Positions 55,207 through 63,114 of a stretch of DNA of 64,000 bases are shown in pieces. How positions within the stretch are numbered: position 1 is the first letter of the stretch; every line of letters starts with the position of its first letter. The translations under genes were made by a program, and so were the position numbers. The notes beneath the pieces were generated by a model. The model did not search any database and was not told the DNA's origin. It worked only from the letters and a program-made list of their open reading frames with translations. The stretch comes from Aestuariivita sp. GTDB lineage: Bacteria; Pseudomonadota; Alphaproteobacteria; Rhodobacterales; Rhodobacteraceae. The DNA lies in NCBI GenBank assembly GCA_018401465.1, contig JAGYKE010000004.1, positions 868,001 to 932,000 of the forward strand, in the 5' to 3' direction.

Positions 55207-57968
55207 TGGCCCAGCCTGTCGAGAAGGGCAGGCACGTGCACCTGGTCGGATTTGTAGTTGCCGGTCAGCACGTGCATCACAAGGTTGATGCCGAAGCGGA
55301 AAGCCAGTTCGCGCTGGCGTTCCCCGGCGAAACCCCGGCCCACCGGCACCATCGGGCGGCCCTGTTCATCGACGGCCCAGGCGGCGGCCCAGTCGTTGCC
55401 GCCGATCACCACCGGCGTCACCCCGTCATTGAGGTTGCGGAAGGGCATGCCTTCGATCTGTTCGGCGTCGGGCGGCGCGGCTTCGACCCAGATGTCGCGG
55501 CCCGCGTGGCGGCCCGGGAAATCCTGCAGCAGGTAGAAGGTGCGCGTGATCACGTGATCGGGGGGCAGCGGTTCGAGCGGCGGAATGTCAAGCGGTGCGG
55601 CCAGTTGCTGGAGCCGGCGACCGTTCGGACTGGCCGCGCCGAAGCCCGCGATGTTGGCGTCGCGCGTGTCGAAGACGATCATGCCGCCCGAGCGCAGGTA
55701 ATCGTTCAGCCGCGCATAGGCGCCATCGCTGGGGCGCGGCTGGTCGGGCGTGACCGGCCAGTAGAGGATCGGGAAGAAGACAAGTTCGTCGGTTTCGAGG
55801 TTCACGGCCAGTGGGTTCGTCGGCTCGACCGAGGTTCGGAAGAACAGCATGTCGGACAGCCCGCGCAGGCCCGCGTCGGAAATCCTGTCGATCTCGCTGT
55901 CGCCGGTCAGAACATAGGCAAGGACGACTTCGCCCGTCGCGGCGAGCGCCAGCGCCTCGTCGCTGTCCTGTGCGTGGCCGGGGCGTGGCAGGATGATCAG
56001 CGCCAGTGCCAGCGCGGCGGTCGTGCCCACCGCGCGCGCGCGGCCCAGCCGCCCGGACAGGGCGAGCGCCGCGATCACGTCCAACAGAAGAAGCCCGATC
56101 GCGGCGGTGAGCAGCAGCCCGCCCAGGGGCAGTTCGGCGCGCACCGCCATGCCTGCGACCGGGACATCGGCAGGCCAGATCGCGGGGGCCAGCGCATCGC
56201 CTGCCGCCACCACGTTGCGGGCCAGCCACCGGTCGCCGCTGTCGTAGAGACCGGGCAAGAGGTCAGGCCCAAGCGCCTCGGTCACCAGCCGCGGGCCGTC
56301 GACGCCCGGCATGGTGCCCGCGTCGCGCAGCCGCCCGAAGCCGTCCATCACCAGTTCGGGCTGCCAGACCGTGCCTTCGAGGTCTTCCGCCGCCGGTGCC
56401 TTGGCCGAGGACGACACGGCCAGCCGTTCGAGCATTTCGACGAAGAGACCCGACAAAGGCAGGCTCGACCATTCCGCATTGGCCGTCACGTGGAAGAGAA
56501 CGATCTGGCCCTGACCCACCTCTTTCCGCGTCACCAGCGGGGTGCCGTCGGCCAGTTGCGCGATGACGCGGTCGGCCAGCGTCGGGTCGGGCTGCGCCAT
56601 GACCTGCGCCGTGACCGACACGTCGCCGGGCAGCGCCAGACCGAAGAAGGGCGATCCTTCCGGGAAGGGGGCCAGCGCCTTGGGCTCCCCCCAGCTCATC
56701 GCGCCGCCGACGGTGCGGCCGCCTTCGCGCAGGCGCACGGGCATGAGGGGGTCTTCCTCCTCGCGGCTCACGTCGCTGGCGGCAAGGCGCGGCCCGGCAA
56801 AGCGCAAAAGCATGCCGCCCGCCTCGATCCATCCGGTCAGCGCCGTGGCCTCGGCGGGCGACAGGGTCGCCACATCGGCCAGCACGATCACGTCGGGATT
56901 GGCGGGCAGAAGATCGGTGATCGACCCCGACAGAAGGTCTGCCGTGGGGATCAGCGCCTGTTCGAGGTAATGCAGCGGCGACAGCAGTTCGAGACCTTCG
57001 CGATCCTCGCGCGCGGCGATCAGCGCGACTTCGCGCCGCCGCAGGCTGTCGTCGGACAGCGTGGTCGCCCCGGCAGACCGCTGGCCCTGAACCTCAAATC
57101 GCGACAGCCGCCCGCGCAGTTCGGCGGGCAGCACCAGCGCGGTCTCGGCGGTCAGGGCATCGGCCTCGAAGACCGGGGTCGCGGTGGCGAGCACCCGTTC
57201 GGTCCCGGCCGGATCGCGCCCGATGGCGAGAAGTGTGACCTCGCGCTGCGCGCCGGCCATGGGGCGGAGCGCGGTCAACTGGATCGCGCCGTCTTCGAAC
57301 CGCGCGGGGGCCAGCGCGAAGACCGGCTGATCGGTCTGGTAGGCGCGGACATCGCCGCGGGCCTGAAGATCGGAAAGGAGCCTGTCGCGGCCCGGGTGGG
57401 CAAGGCCGTCGCTGATCCAATGCGTGTCGAAGCGCGCGTCGCCAAAGGCCGCGATCAGGTCATCGACCCGCGCCTCGCTGCCCTGCCAGGGCTGGGGGGC
57501 AAGGCCCGGAAGGCGCGAGCGCCAGACATCGGCGGCCTGAAAGACCGGCGCCTCGGGCTGGGCGAGCGAGACGACCGCGACGGTGCGGCCCGCGCGCTGC
57601 GCATCGGTCAGTTGCGCGTCGATAAGCTGGGCGCGCTCGGCCCAGCGGGGGGCGCCGGCCCAGCTGCCATCGACCAGGATCAGAAGCGGCCCGGTTCCTT
57701 GGGCGCGGTCGTCGGGGTTCAGGACCGGACCGGCAAGGCCAAGGATCACGGCAGCGACCGCCAGTGTGCGCAGCAGCAAAAGCCACCACGGCGTGCGGTC
57801 GGACACGCTTTCGTCGTCCTTCAGCCCCAGCATCAACGCGACACCGGGGAAGCGGCGCCGGATCGGCGCGGGCGGCACCGCGCGCAGGATCAGCCACAGG
57901 ATGGGCAGCGCGATCAGCCCCAGCAGAAGCCAGGGCGCGGTGAAGCCGATGCCGCCCAGAATGGTCAT
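55203..57968 (-). CDS. BatA-like DUF4159 membrane protein
   Basis: A 921-residue protein. An N-terminal BatA (aerotolerance) region has APWLLLGLIALPILWLIL and a second helix LLLRTLAVAAVILGLAGPVL, followed by a VWA-like part (LLILVDGSWAGAP). Two helices in the middle (LLLTAAIGLLLLDVIAALAL and ALALALIILPRPGHA) precede a periplasmic DUF4159 domain (AYVLTGDSEIDRISDAGLRG, FFPILYWPVTPDQPRPSD, YLRSGGMIVFDTRDAN). It overlaps both operon neighbours by 4 nt. It is likely part of the MoxR-controlled envelope complex. Confidence 0.88.
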   Translation of the reverse strand: MTILGGIGFTAPWLLLGLIALPILWLILRAVPPAPIRRRFPGVALMLGLKDDESVSDRTPWWLLLLRTLAVAAVILGLAGPVLNPDDRAQGTGPLLILVDGSWAGAPRWAERAQLIDAQLTDAQRAGRTVAVVSLAQPEAPVFQAADVWRSRLPGLAPQPWQGSEARVDDLIAAFGDARFDTHWISDGLAHPGRDRLLSDLQARGDVRAYQTDQPVFALAPARFEDGAIQLTALRPMAGAQREVTLLAIGRDPAGTERVLATATPVFEADALTAETALVLPAELRGRLSRFEVQGQRSAGATTLSDDSLRRREVALIAAREDREGLELLSPLHYLEQALIPTADLLSGSITDLLPANPDVIVLADVATLSPAEATALTGWIEAGGMLLRFAGPRLAASDVSREEEDPLMPVRLREGGRTVGGAMSWGEPKALAPFPEGSPFFGLALPGDVSVTAQVMAQPDPTLADRVIAQLADGTPLVTRKEVGQGQIVLFHVTANAEWSSLPLSGLFVEMLERLAVSSSAKAPAAEDLEGTVWQPELVMDGFGRLRDAGTMPGVDGPRLVTEALGPDLLPGLYDSGDRWLARNVVAAGDALAPAIWPADVPVAGMAVRAELPLGGLLLTAAIGLLLLDVIAALALSGRLGRARAVGTTAALALALIILPRPGHAQDSDEALALAATGEVVLAYVLTGDSEIDRISDAGLRGLSDMLFFRTSVEPTNPLAVNLETDELVFFPILYWPVTPDQPRPSDGAYARLNDYLRSGGMIVFDTRDANIAGFGAASPNGRRLQQLAAPLDIPPLEPLPPDHVITRTFYLLQDFPGRHAGRDIWVEAAPPDAEQIEGMPFRNLNDGVTPVVIGGNDWAAAWAVDEQGRPMVPVGRGFAGERQRELAFRFGINLVMHVLTGNYKSDQVHVPALLDRLGQ

Positions 57969-58840
57969 GCCGTGCCCCCGTCGAGCGCGCGGTAAAGCCA
58001 GAGCAGCGCCGACTGCGCACTGTCGGACGTGTGGTGAAGGCCCAGCCGCCAGCCGGTCGCGCGGGTCAGATCGGCCAGTTCGGCCTTCCGCGCGGCGAGA
58101 CGGTCAAGATAGCGGTCGCGCAGGTCCGACGCCTTGAGCGTTTCATGCGCCATGGTGCCGCCGATGCTTTCGAAGATGGTGCGGCCGCGGAAGGGAAAAG
58201 CCTCTTCCACCGGGTCGAGGATCTGGAACAGCACGCCGCGCACACCGCGATCCGCCGCCTTGGTGAGCGCAAGCCGCACATCCGTCATGTCGCCCAGAAA
58301 ATCCGACACGAAGACGGCGCGCGCGTGCGGGATCATCGCGCGGTGCTCGGGCGGGGCGTAGTCGGCGGGCGAATCCTGCGTGAACATCTGCGCAAGGCGC
58401 ACGATCTGCGCGCCGCCGCTGCGGGGCGGCAGCGAGGTGCCGGTCAGGCCCACCCGTTCCCCCGCACGGACCAGCAGGATCGCGGTCGCCAGCGCGATGA
58501 GCCGCGCGCGGTCGATCTTCTGTGGCAGGTCGGCGGCCGAGGAAAACCGCATCGACGCGCCCTGATCGACCCACATCATCACCGATTGCGCGATCTGCCA
58601 TTCGCGTTCGCGGACATATTGCGTGTCGCCCTTGGCCGAGCGGCGATGGTCGATCAATCGGCGGGAATCGCCCGCCTGCGCCGGGCGGTACTGCCAGAAA
58701 TTGTCCCCCATCCCGGCGCGGCGGCGCCCGTGTTCGCCCAGAAGCACGGTTCCCGCCAGATGTTCGGCCCGCGCCAGAAGCGGCGGCAGGCGCGATGCCT
58801 CGCCTTCGGCCCTGGCGCGCAGGTCGAGCGGATCGGTCAC
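57965..58840 (-). CDS. DUF58 domain-containing protein
   Basis: A 291-residue cytosolic protein with the DUF58 core: QYRPAQAGDSRRLIDHRRSA near residue 50, YVREREWQIAQSVMMWVDQG, and a VWA-like fold with VFVSDFLGDMTDV (MIDAS-like Asp). DUF58 proteins work with MoxR ATPases, which are thought to use them as substrate or metal-binding adaptors. Overlaps by 4 nt with MoxR upstream and the DUF4159 gene downstream. Confidence 0.9.
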   Translation of the reverse strand: MTDPLDLRARAEGEASRLPPLLARAEHLAGTVLLGEHGRRRAGMGDNFWQYRPAQAGDSRRLIDHRRSAKGDTQYVREREWQIAQSVMMWVDQGASMRFSSAADLPQKIDRARLIALATAILLVRAGERVGLTGTSLPPRSGGAQIVRLAQMFTQDSPADYAPPEHRAMIPHARAVFVSDFLGDMTDVRLALTKAADRGVRGVLFQILDPVEEAFPFRGRTIFESIGGTMAHETLKASDLRDRYLDRLAARKAELADLTRATGWRLGLHHTSDSAQSALLWLYRALDGGTA

Positions 58841-59844
58841 GCCGCGGCCTCGGCCCGGGCAAGGCTGGCGGCGGTGCTGTCGATCAGATCGGCCAGACTG
58901 TCGCCGCGGGCACGGGCGGCGAAGTTCAGCGCCATGCGGTGGGACAGGACGGGCCGCGCCATGTCGAGCACGTCTTCGGCACTGGGGGCAAGGCGCCCCT
59001 GCAGCAGCGCGCGTGCGCGCACCGTCAGCATGAGCGCCTGCGCCGCGCGCGGCCCCGGGCCCCAGGCGACGGTGTCGCGCACCCGCGCGCTGACGCCGGG
59101 TTCGTCGGGGCGGAAGGCGCGGACGAGATCGAGGATCATCTCGACCACCGCGTCGCCGACGGGCATGCGGCGCAAGAGCTTCTGGGCCGCCATAAGCTCA
59201 CCTTCGGCGAAGACCTGCGTGGATTGGTCTTCCTCGACCCCGGTCGTGGCCAGCAGGATGTCCTTTTCGGTCTTGCGGTCGGGATAGGGCACGTCGATCT
59301 GCACGAGGAAGCGGTCAAGCTGCGCTTCGGGCAGGGGATAGGTGCCTTCCTGTTCGATCGGGTTCTGCGTGGCCAGGACGTGGAAGGGTTTCGCCAGCGG
59401 CCGGGTCTGGCCCGCCACCGTCACCACCTTTTCCTGCATCGCCTGCAGCAGCGCGGACTGGGTGCGCGGGCTGGCGCGGTTGATCTCATCCGCCATCAGA
59501 AGCTGGCAGAAGATCGGGCCCGGAACAAAGCGGAAGGCGCGCCCGCCATCCTTTCCGGTGTCGAGGATTTCCGAGCCGAGGATATCGGCAGGCATCAGAT
59601 CGGGCGTGAACTGAACGCGGTTGCCGTCAAGCCCCATGACGGTGGAGAGCGTTTCCACCAGCCGCGTCTTGCCCAGCCCCGGCAGGCCGATCAGCAGCGC
59701 GTGGCCCCCGCACAGAAGGGCCGTCAGCGTCAGGTCGACGACGCGTTCCTGCCCGATGAATCGCCGGGTGATCGAGGCGCGCGCCTCGGCCAGCTTGACC
59801 TCAAGGGCTTCGATCTCAAAGACGAGGTCATCGGGCTGGGACAT
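58837..59844 (-). CDS. MoxR family AAA+ ATPase
   Basis: A 335-residue AAA+ chaperone. Walker A is GLPGLGKTRLVETLS near residues 55-69, Walker B plus sensor are LMADEINRASPRTQSALLQA, MQEKVVTVAG and ATQNPIEQEGTYPLPEAQLD. MoxR proteins remodel VWA-domain partners. ATG 59844 (MSQPDDLVFEIEALEVK) is chosen; an ATG 54 nt upstream adds an untypical tail. It heads the four-gene operon, divergent from the DUF1285 gene across 61 bp. Confidence 0.94.
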   Translation of the reverse strand: MSQPDDLVFEIEALEVKLAEARASITRRFIGQERVVDLTLTALLCGGHALLIGLPGLGKTRLVETLSTVMGLDGNRVQFTPDLMPADILGSEILDTGKDGGRAFRFVPGPIFCQLLMADEINRASPRTQSALLQAMQEKVVTVAGQTRPLAKPFHVLATQNPIEQEGTYPLPEAQLDRFLVQIDVPYPDRKTEKDILLATTGVEEDQSTQVFAEGELMAAQKLLRRMPVGDAVVEMILDLVRAFRPDEPGVSARVRDTVAWGPGPRAAQALMLTVRARALLQGRLAPSAEDVLDMARPVLSHRMALNFAARARGDSLADLIDSTAASLARAEAAA

Positions 59845-59905
59845 GACATTCCTTTCAAGGGGCGTATATGGTCCGTGACGGATAAGTGTATCTCGCATCG
59901 GTGAA

Positions 59906-60499
59906 ATGGCAAAAGCTATGAGCGGACAAAAGGCCGTTACCCCATCGGCCGAGGGGCTGGCTGCCTCGGTCAGGGCAACGAAAACGCGCGGGTTGCCGCC
60001 GGTTCACCTGTGGAACCCACCCTTCTGCGGCGATCTCGACATCCGGATCGCGCGGGACGGGACGTGGTTCTATCTGGGCACCCCGTTCGGGCGGCCCGAA
60101 CTGGTGAAGCTGTTCGCGTCGATTCTGAAGAAGGAAGGCGAGAAATATTACCTTGTCACCCCGGTCGAGAAGGTCGGCATCCGCGTCGATGACGCGCCCT
60201 TCGTCGCGGTGGATTTCGACGCCGAGGGGCAGGGCCGGGACCAGATCCTGTCCTTCCGCACGCAGGTGGGCGATCTGGCCCCGGCGGGCCCCGATCACCC
60301 GATCCGGGTGGAGCGCGATCCGGAAACGGGCGAGCCGTCGCCCTACGTCCTGGTGCGCACGAACCTCGAGGCGCTGATCGACCGCAAGAGCTTTTACCGG
60401 CTGGTCGACCTGGGCTGTCATCACGACGGCTGGTTCGGCATCTGGTCAGGCGGGCAGTTCTTCCCGATCATCCCGTCAGGGGACCTCGACGGCATCTAG
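59906..60499 (+). CDS. DUF1285 domain-containing protein
   Basis: A 197-residue cytosolic protein with the DUF1285 pattern: PPVHLWNPPFCGDLDIRIAR, GTWFYLGTPFGRPELVKLFA, YYLVTPVEKVGIRVDDAPFV and YVLVRTNLEALIDRKSFYRL. The function is unknown. It sits next to the MoxR operon in a head-to-head layout that is common in alphaproteobacteria and probably shares control. The TAG stop overlaps the EamA gene stop by a CTAG. Confidence 0.9.
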   Translation: MAKAMSGQKAVTPSAEGLAASVRATKTRGLPPVHLWNPPFCGDLDIRIARDGTWFYLGTPFGRPELVKLFASILKKEGEKYYLVTPVEKVGIRVDDAPFVAVDFDAEGQGRDQILSFRTQVGDLAPAGPDHPIRVERDPETGEPSPYVLVRTNLEALIDRKSFYRLVDLGCHHDGWFGIWSGGQFFPIIPSGDLDGI

Positions 60500-61416
60500 C
60501 GCCGCTGCGACAGGATCACGCCCGCCCCGACGATTGCCGCGCCGATGGCCTGCGCCCAGCTCCAGTCCGAGCCGAGCGCGAGCAGGATCAGCATGACGTA
60601 GAAGGGCGCGATGTTGATGTGAAAGCTGGCCACCGCGATGCCGAGACGCCCGACCGAGGCGATGAAGAGCACCTGGCTCAGCGCCATGCCGGCCATGGCG
60701 TAGATGGCGAGAAGGCCCAGTTGCGCGGGGTCGATCGCGGTCGCGGGCGTCATGTCCTGCCCGAGGATCGCCGCACCGGCCAGCAGCGCCACCGTCATCG
60801 CGCCGCCCCCCGCGAGCGTCACGGTGGACCGGCCAAGCGCCGAGAGGTCGGGAAAATCGCGCACCGTCTCGAAGCTGCCCCAGGAAAACAGGAAGCACGA
60901 CGTCACGGCCGCCAGCGCGCCAAGGCCCAGATCGGCCGTAAGCCCGCCCGCGCCGCTGGCGATGATGCCGCCCACAAGGCTGAAGACGAGGCCGAGGATG
61001 AAATTCGCCCGCAGGCGGCGCTGGCCGGTCGCGACCTCGATGATCGTCGCGGCAAGCGGGCAGGTCGAGGCGATGATGGCCACGGTCACGGGATCGGTCA
61101 GGTCCTGCGCGATCAGCAGAAGCCAGGCCCCCAGCCCGAAGCAGATGCTGCCCACCCGCAGCCCTTTCCCCCAGCGCGCCCGCATCAGCGGCCCGGGCCC
61201 TTCGAGAAGCAGCCAAAGCCCGATGAGGAGCCCCAGCGCAAGCACGAAGCGCGCGGTGATCAGCGTCAGCGGCGGCCATGTGGCAAGCAGGATTTCCGCC
61301 GCCGGAAAGCCTGCGGACCACAGCACCATGGAAGCCACGCCCAGTGCGTTGCCGCCCAGAACCTGCGCACGCGGCAGGCCGGCCGTGCCGCCGATGGGAT
61401 CGGGCGCCGTGGTCAT
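60496..61416 (-). CDS. EamA/DMT family transporter
   Basis: A 306-residue carrier with ten membrane helices in two EamA repeats (GVASMVLWSAGFPAAEILLA and VTSCFLFSWGSFETVRDF). The second repeat ends SFHINIAPFYVMLILLALGS with SWAQAIGAAIVGAGVIL. Substrates of such drug/metabolite transporters are usually unknown small metabolites. It converges with DUF1285 with a 4-nt stop overlap. Confidence 0.9.
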   Translation of the reverse strand: MTTAPDPIGGTAGLPRAQVLGGNALGVASMVLWSAGFPAAEILLATWPPLTLITARFVLALGLLIGLWLLLEGPGPLMRARWGKGLRVGSICFGLGAWLLLIAQDLTDPVTVAIIASTCPLAATIIEVATGQRRLRANFILGLVFSLVGGIIASGAGGLTADLGLGALAAVTSCFLFSWGSFETVRDFPDLSALGRSTVTLAGGGAMTVALLAGAAILGQDMTPATAIDPAQLGLLAIYAMAGMALSQVLFIASVGRLGIAVASFHINIAPFYVMLILLALGSDWSWAQAIGAAIVGAGVILSQRR

Positions 61417-61533
61417 GTCCGGTCCTTTCCATGGGGTCCGCGCCGCGGTCCGGCGTTCTTTCGCATTGCCCGCAACACCGAAGGGGGTCTGTCGCGTTTC
61501 CGACCCTTTGTCGTTTTCGGGTCACGGGCGCGG

Positions 61534-61605
61534 GGGGGCTCTGCCCCCGTCGCCCGTTCCGGGCGACTCCCCCGGGATATTTGGAAACCCGAAGAAGCAG
61601 GGGAC
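61534..61605. repeat. Double hairpin plus GGATATTTG/GAAGAAGCAGGGG repeat (copy C)
   Basis: GGGGGC-TCT-GCCCCC (61534-61548) and GTCGCCCG-TTC-CGGGCGAC (61549-61567) are followed by TCCCCCGGGATATTTGGAAA and CCCGAAGAAGCAGGGGAC. The last 30 nt closely match copy B at 30711-30740. The rest of the 219-bp gap around it shows no gene. Confidence 0.75.
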
Positions 61606-61635
61606 GCTTCTACGCCAGAAGGGGGGTGGGGCCCG

Positions 61636-62217
61636 TTACGGGCGCAGTTCTTTCCACTGGCCGGGTTTGATCCCCTCCACCGTATGCGGGCCGACCGACC
61701 AGCGCACCAGCCGCAGGACCGGCAGGCCCACATGGGCGCACATGCGCCTGACCTGCCGGTTGCGGCCTTCGGTGATGGTGAGGCGCAGCCAGCCGTCAGG
61801 CACCGCCTTGCGGAAGCGCACGGGCGGGTCGCGCGGCCAGAGCCAGAGGGGTTCGTCGATTTGGTCAACCGTGGCGGGACGGGTGGGCCCGTCGTTCAGG
61901 GTGACCCCGTCGCGGAGCGCGCGCAGGGCGGCATCGTCGGGCGTGCCTTCGACCTGGACCACGTAGGTTTTCGGCGTGTGTGATTTCGGATCGGTCAGCC
62001 GGGCCTGCAGGATGCCGTCATTGGTGAGCAGCAGAAGGCCTTCGCTGTCGCGGTCGAGCCGGCCTGCGGGATACATCCCGGGCATGTCGAGCACGCGCCC
62101 CAGCCCCGGCCAGTTGCCGTCATCGGTGAACTGGCTGAGCATGTTCATCGGCTTGTTGAAGGCGATGAGGCGGGTTTCGCCTTTCGGGATGCGCGGGCGG
62201 GGGCGCGGGCGGCTCAT
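61636..62217 (-). CDS. RsuA/RluE-family pseudouridine synthase
   Basis: A 193-residue enzyme that isomerises a uridine in rRNA. It lacks the S4 domain and begins with [17 protein letters not shown]; the catalytic Asp lies in [20 protein letters not shown], and the C-terminal [20 protein letters not shown] is the RsuA/RluE signature. Its size fits RluE (23S U2457) best. ATG 62217 starts [20 protein letters not shown], and the YjbR stop overlaps it by ATGA. Confidence 0.9.
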   Translation of the reverse strand: MSRPRPRPRIPKGETRLIAFNKPMNMLSQFTDDGNWPGLGRVLDMPGMYPAGRLDRDSEGLLLLTNDGILQARLTDPKSHTPKTYVVQVEGTPDDAALRALRDGVTLNDGPTRPATVDQIDEPLWLWPRDPPVRFRKAVPDGWLRLTITEGRNRQVRRMCAHVGLPVLRLVRWSVGPHTVEGIKPGQWKELRP

Positions 62218-62567
62218 GCCTGCCCTGCCTGCCACTTTGCCAGCCAGCGTTTCGGGGCCATCTCTTCCCAGGTGCGGTGCAGGCGGGCGCGGGCCCAGTC
62301 AGGGTCAATTCGCCCCGCGGCGACGAGGATCAGGCCGTGGCTGGCATAGTGGTCGTGGTGCAGGAAGGTGGCGGGGTCGGCGGCGATCAGCGCCTCGCGT
62401 TCCTCGATGGTTCCCTTGAAGACGGCAGCGTCGATCATGGGCGACCACCAGACCCACATCTTGCCATGCGCCTTGAGGTTGGGGTTGCCCCAGCTGACCG
62501 CGTCTTCCACCTTCGGCAGGTTCAGCGACAGGGCGAGGGTGCGCAGGTCGGGCCAGGTAGCGATCAT
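62214..62567 (-). CDS. MmcQ/YjbR family DNA-binding protein
   Basis: A 117-residue protein with the YjbR pattern [20 protein letters not shown] near residue 18, [16 protein letters not shown] and [20 protein letters not shown]. The fold is a double-wing, with CyaY-like topology; function is poorly known. It overlaps its neighbours on both sides by 4 nt (with the pseudouridine synthase start and the GIY-YIG stop), so it belongs to a short operon reading away from polA. Confidence 0.9.
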   Translation of the reverse strand: MIATWPDLRTLALSLNLPKVEDAVSWGNPNLKAHGKMWVWWSPMIDAAVFKGTIEEREALIAADPATFLHHDHYASHGLILVAAGRIDPDWARARLHRTWEEMAPKRWLAKWQAGQA

Positions 62568-63100
62568 GGTTTTGCCTTGCTTCGGTCTTGCCGCGCCTCT
62601 TCAAGCATTTGCGATCTGCCGGCCTTCAAGGCTTGGTGTCGGGGGGTCTGAATGCAGAGGTCAAGATTGAGCGGCGGTGCATGCTGGGCAATCAGTGTTT
62701 TTTCTGCGGCTGCGGGCTGCGGGTTTGGCGTGACCGCAAGAAGTAGGTTTTCATGCATCCATAGAGACAATCGTTCCTCGGAAGCATAATCAAGCCCCCA
62801 AGTCGGCGGGGAATTCGGTTTGGGAAGGTAGGTCGCTGTCAGTTCGAGCTGGTCACTGAGAAGATAAGCCAAGCTCTTGCGTGGAGAATGGTTCCTCGTC
62901 TTTCCAGCGAAATGGCACCGACCCAACAAACCGCGCTTGCCTGCTGCCTTGCCGATGTAAATCAAGCCTTCGCGACATGGTTCGATCCATGGAAGCACGG
63001 AGTTCGGCTGGAGGAACAGCGCATACAGACCTGTCACCGGTTCAAGAGTAATGTCGCGTCGTGCTGTTCTTGGCCAATCGTAGGGGTTCAACATCGACAT
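62564..63100 (-). CDS. GIY-YIG nuclease-like protein
   Basis: A 178-residue protein with a GIY-YIG core: TGLYALFL near residue 23 and EGLIYIGKAAGKRGLLGR near residue 45, then an Arg/His-rich helix and a conserved-looking Glu in LSLWMHENLLLA. Such folds cut one DNA strand at a time, but the catalytic set here is only partly typical. GC content is clearly lower than in the flanking polA and yjbR. ATG 63100 is chosen; a TTG at 63118 overlapping the polA stop is possible. Confidence 0.62.
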   Translation of the reverse strand: MSMLNPYDWPRTARRDITLEPVTGLYALFLQPNSVLPWIEPCREGLIYIGKAAGKRGLLGRCHFAGKTRNHSPRKSLAYLLSDQLELTATYLPKPNSPPTWGLDYASEERLSLWMHENLLLAVTPNPQPAAAEKTLIAQHAPPLNLDLCIQTPRHQALKAGRSQMLEEARQDRSKAKP

Positions 63101-63114
63101 CGGGCCTTGCTTGC

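Noticed and set aside
55206-57995. A 929-codon frame antisense to the DUF4159 gene
   Set aside because: Composition typical of GC-driven antisense frames and no recognisable motif; the minus strand has BatA and DUF4159 signatures.
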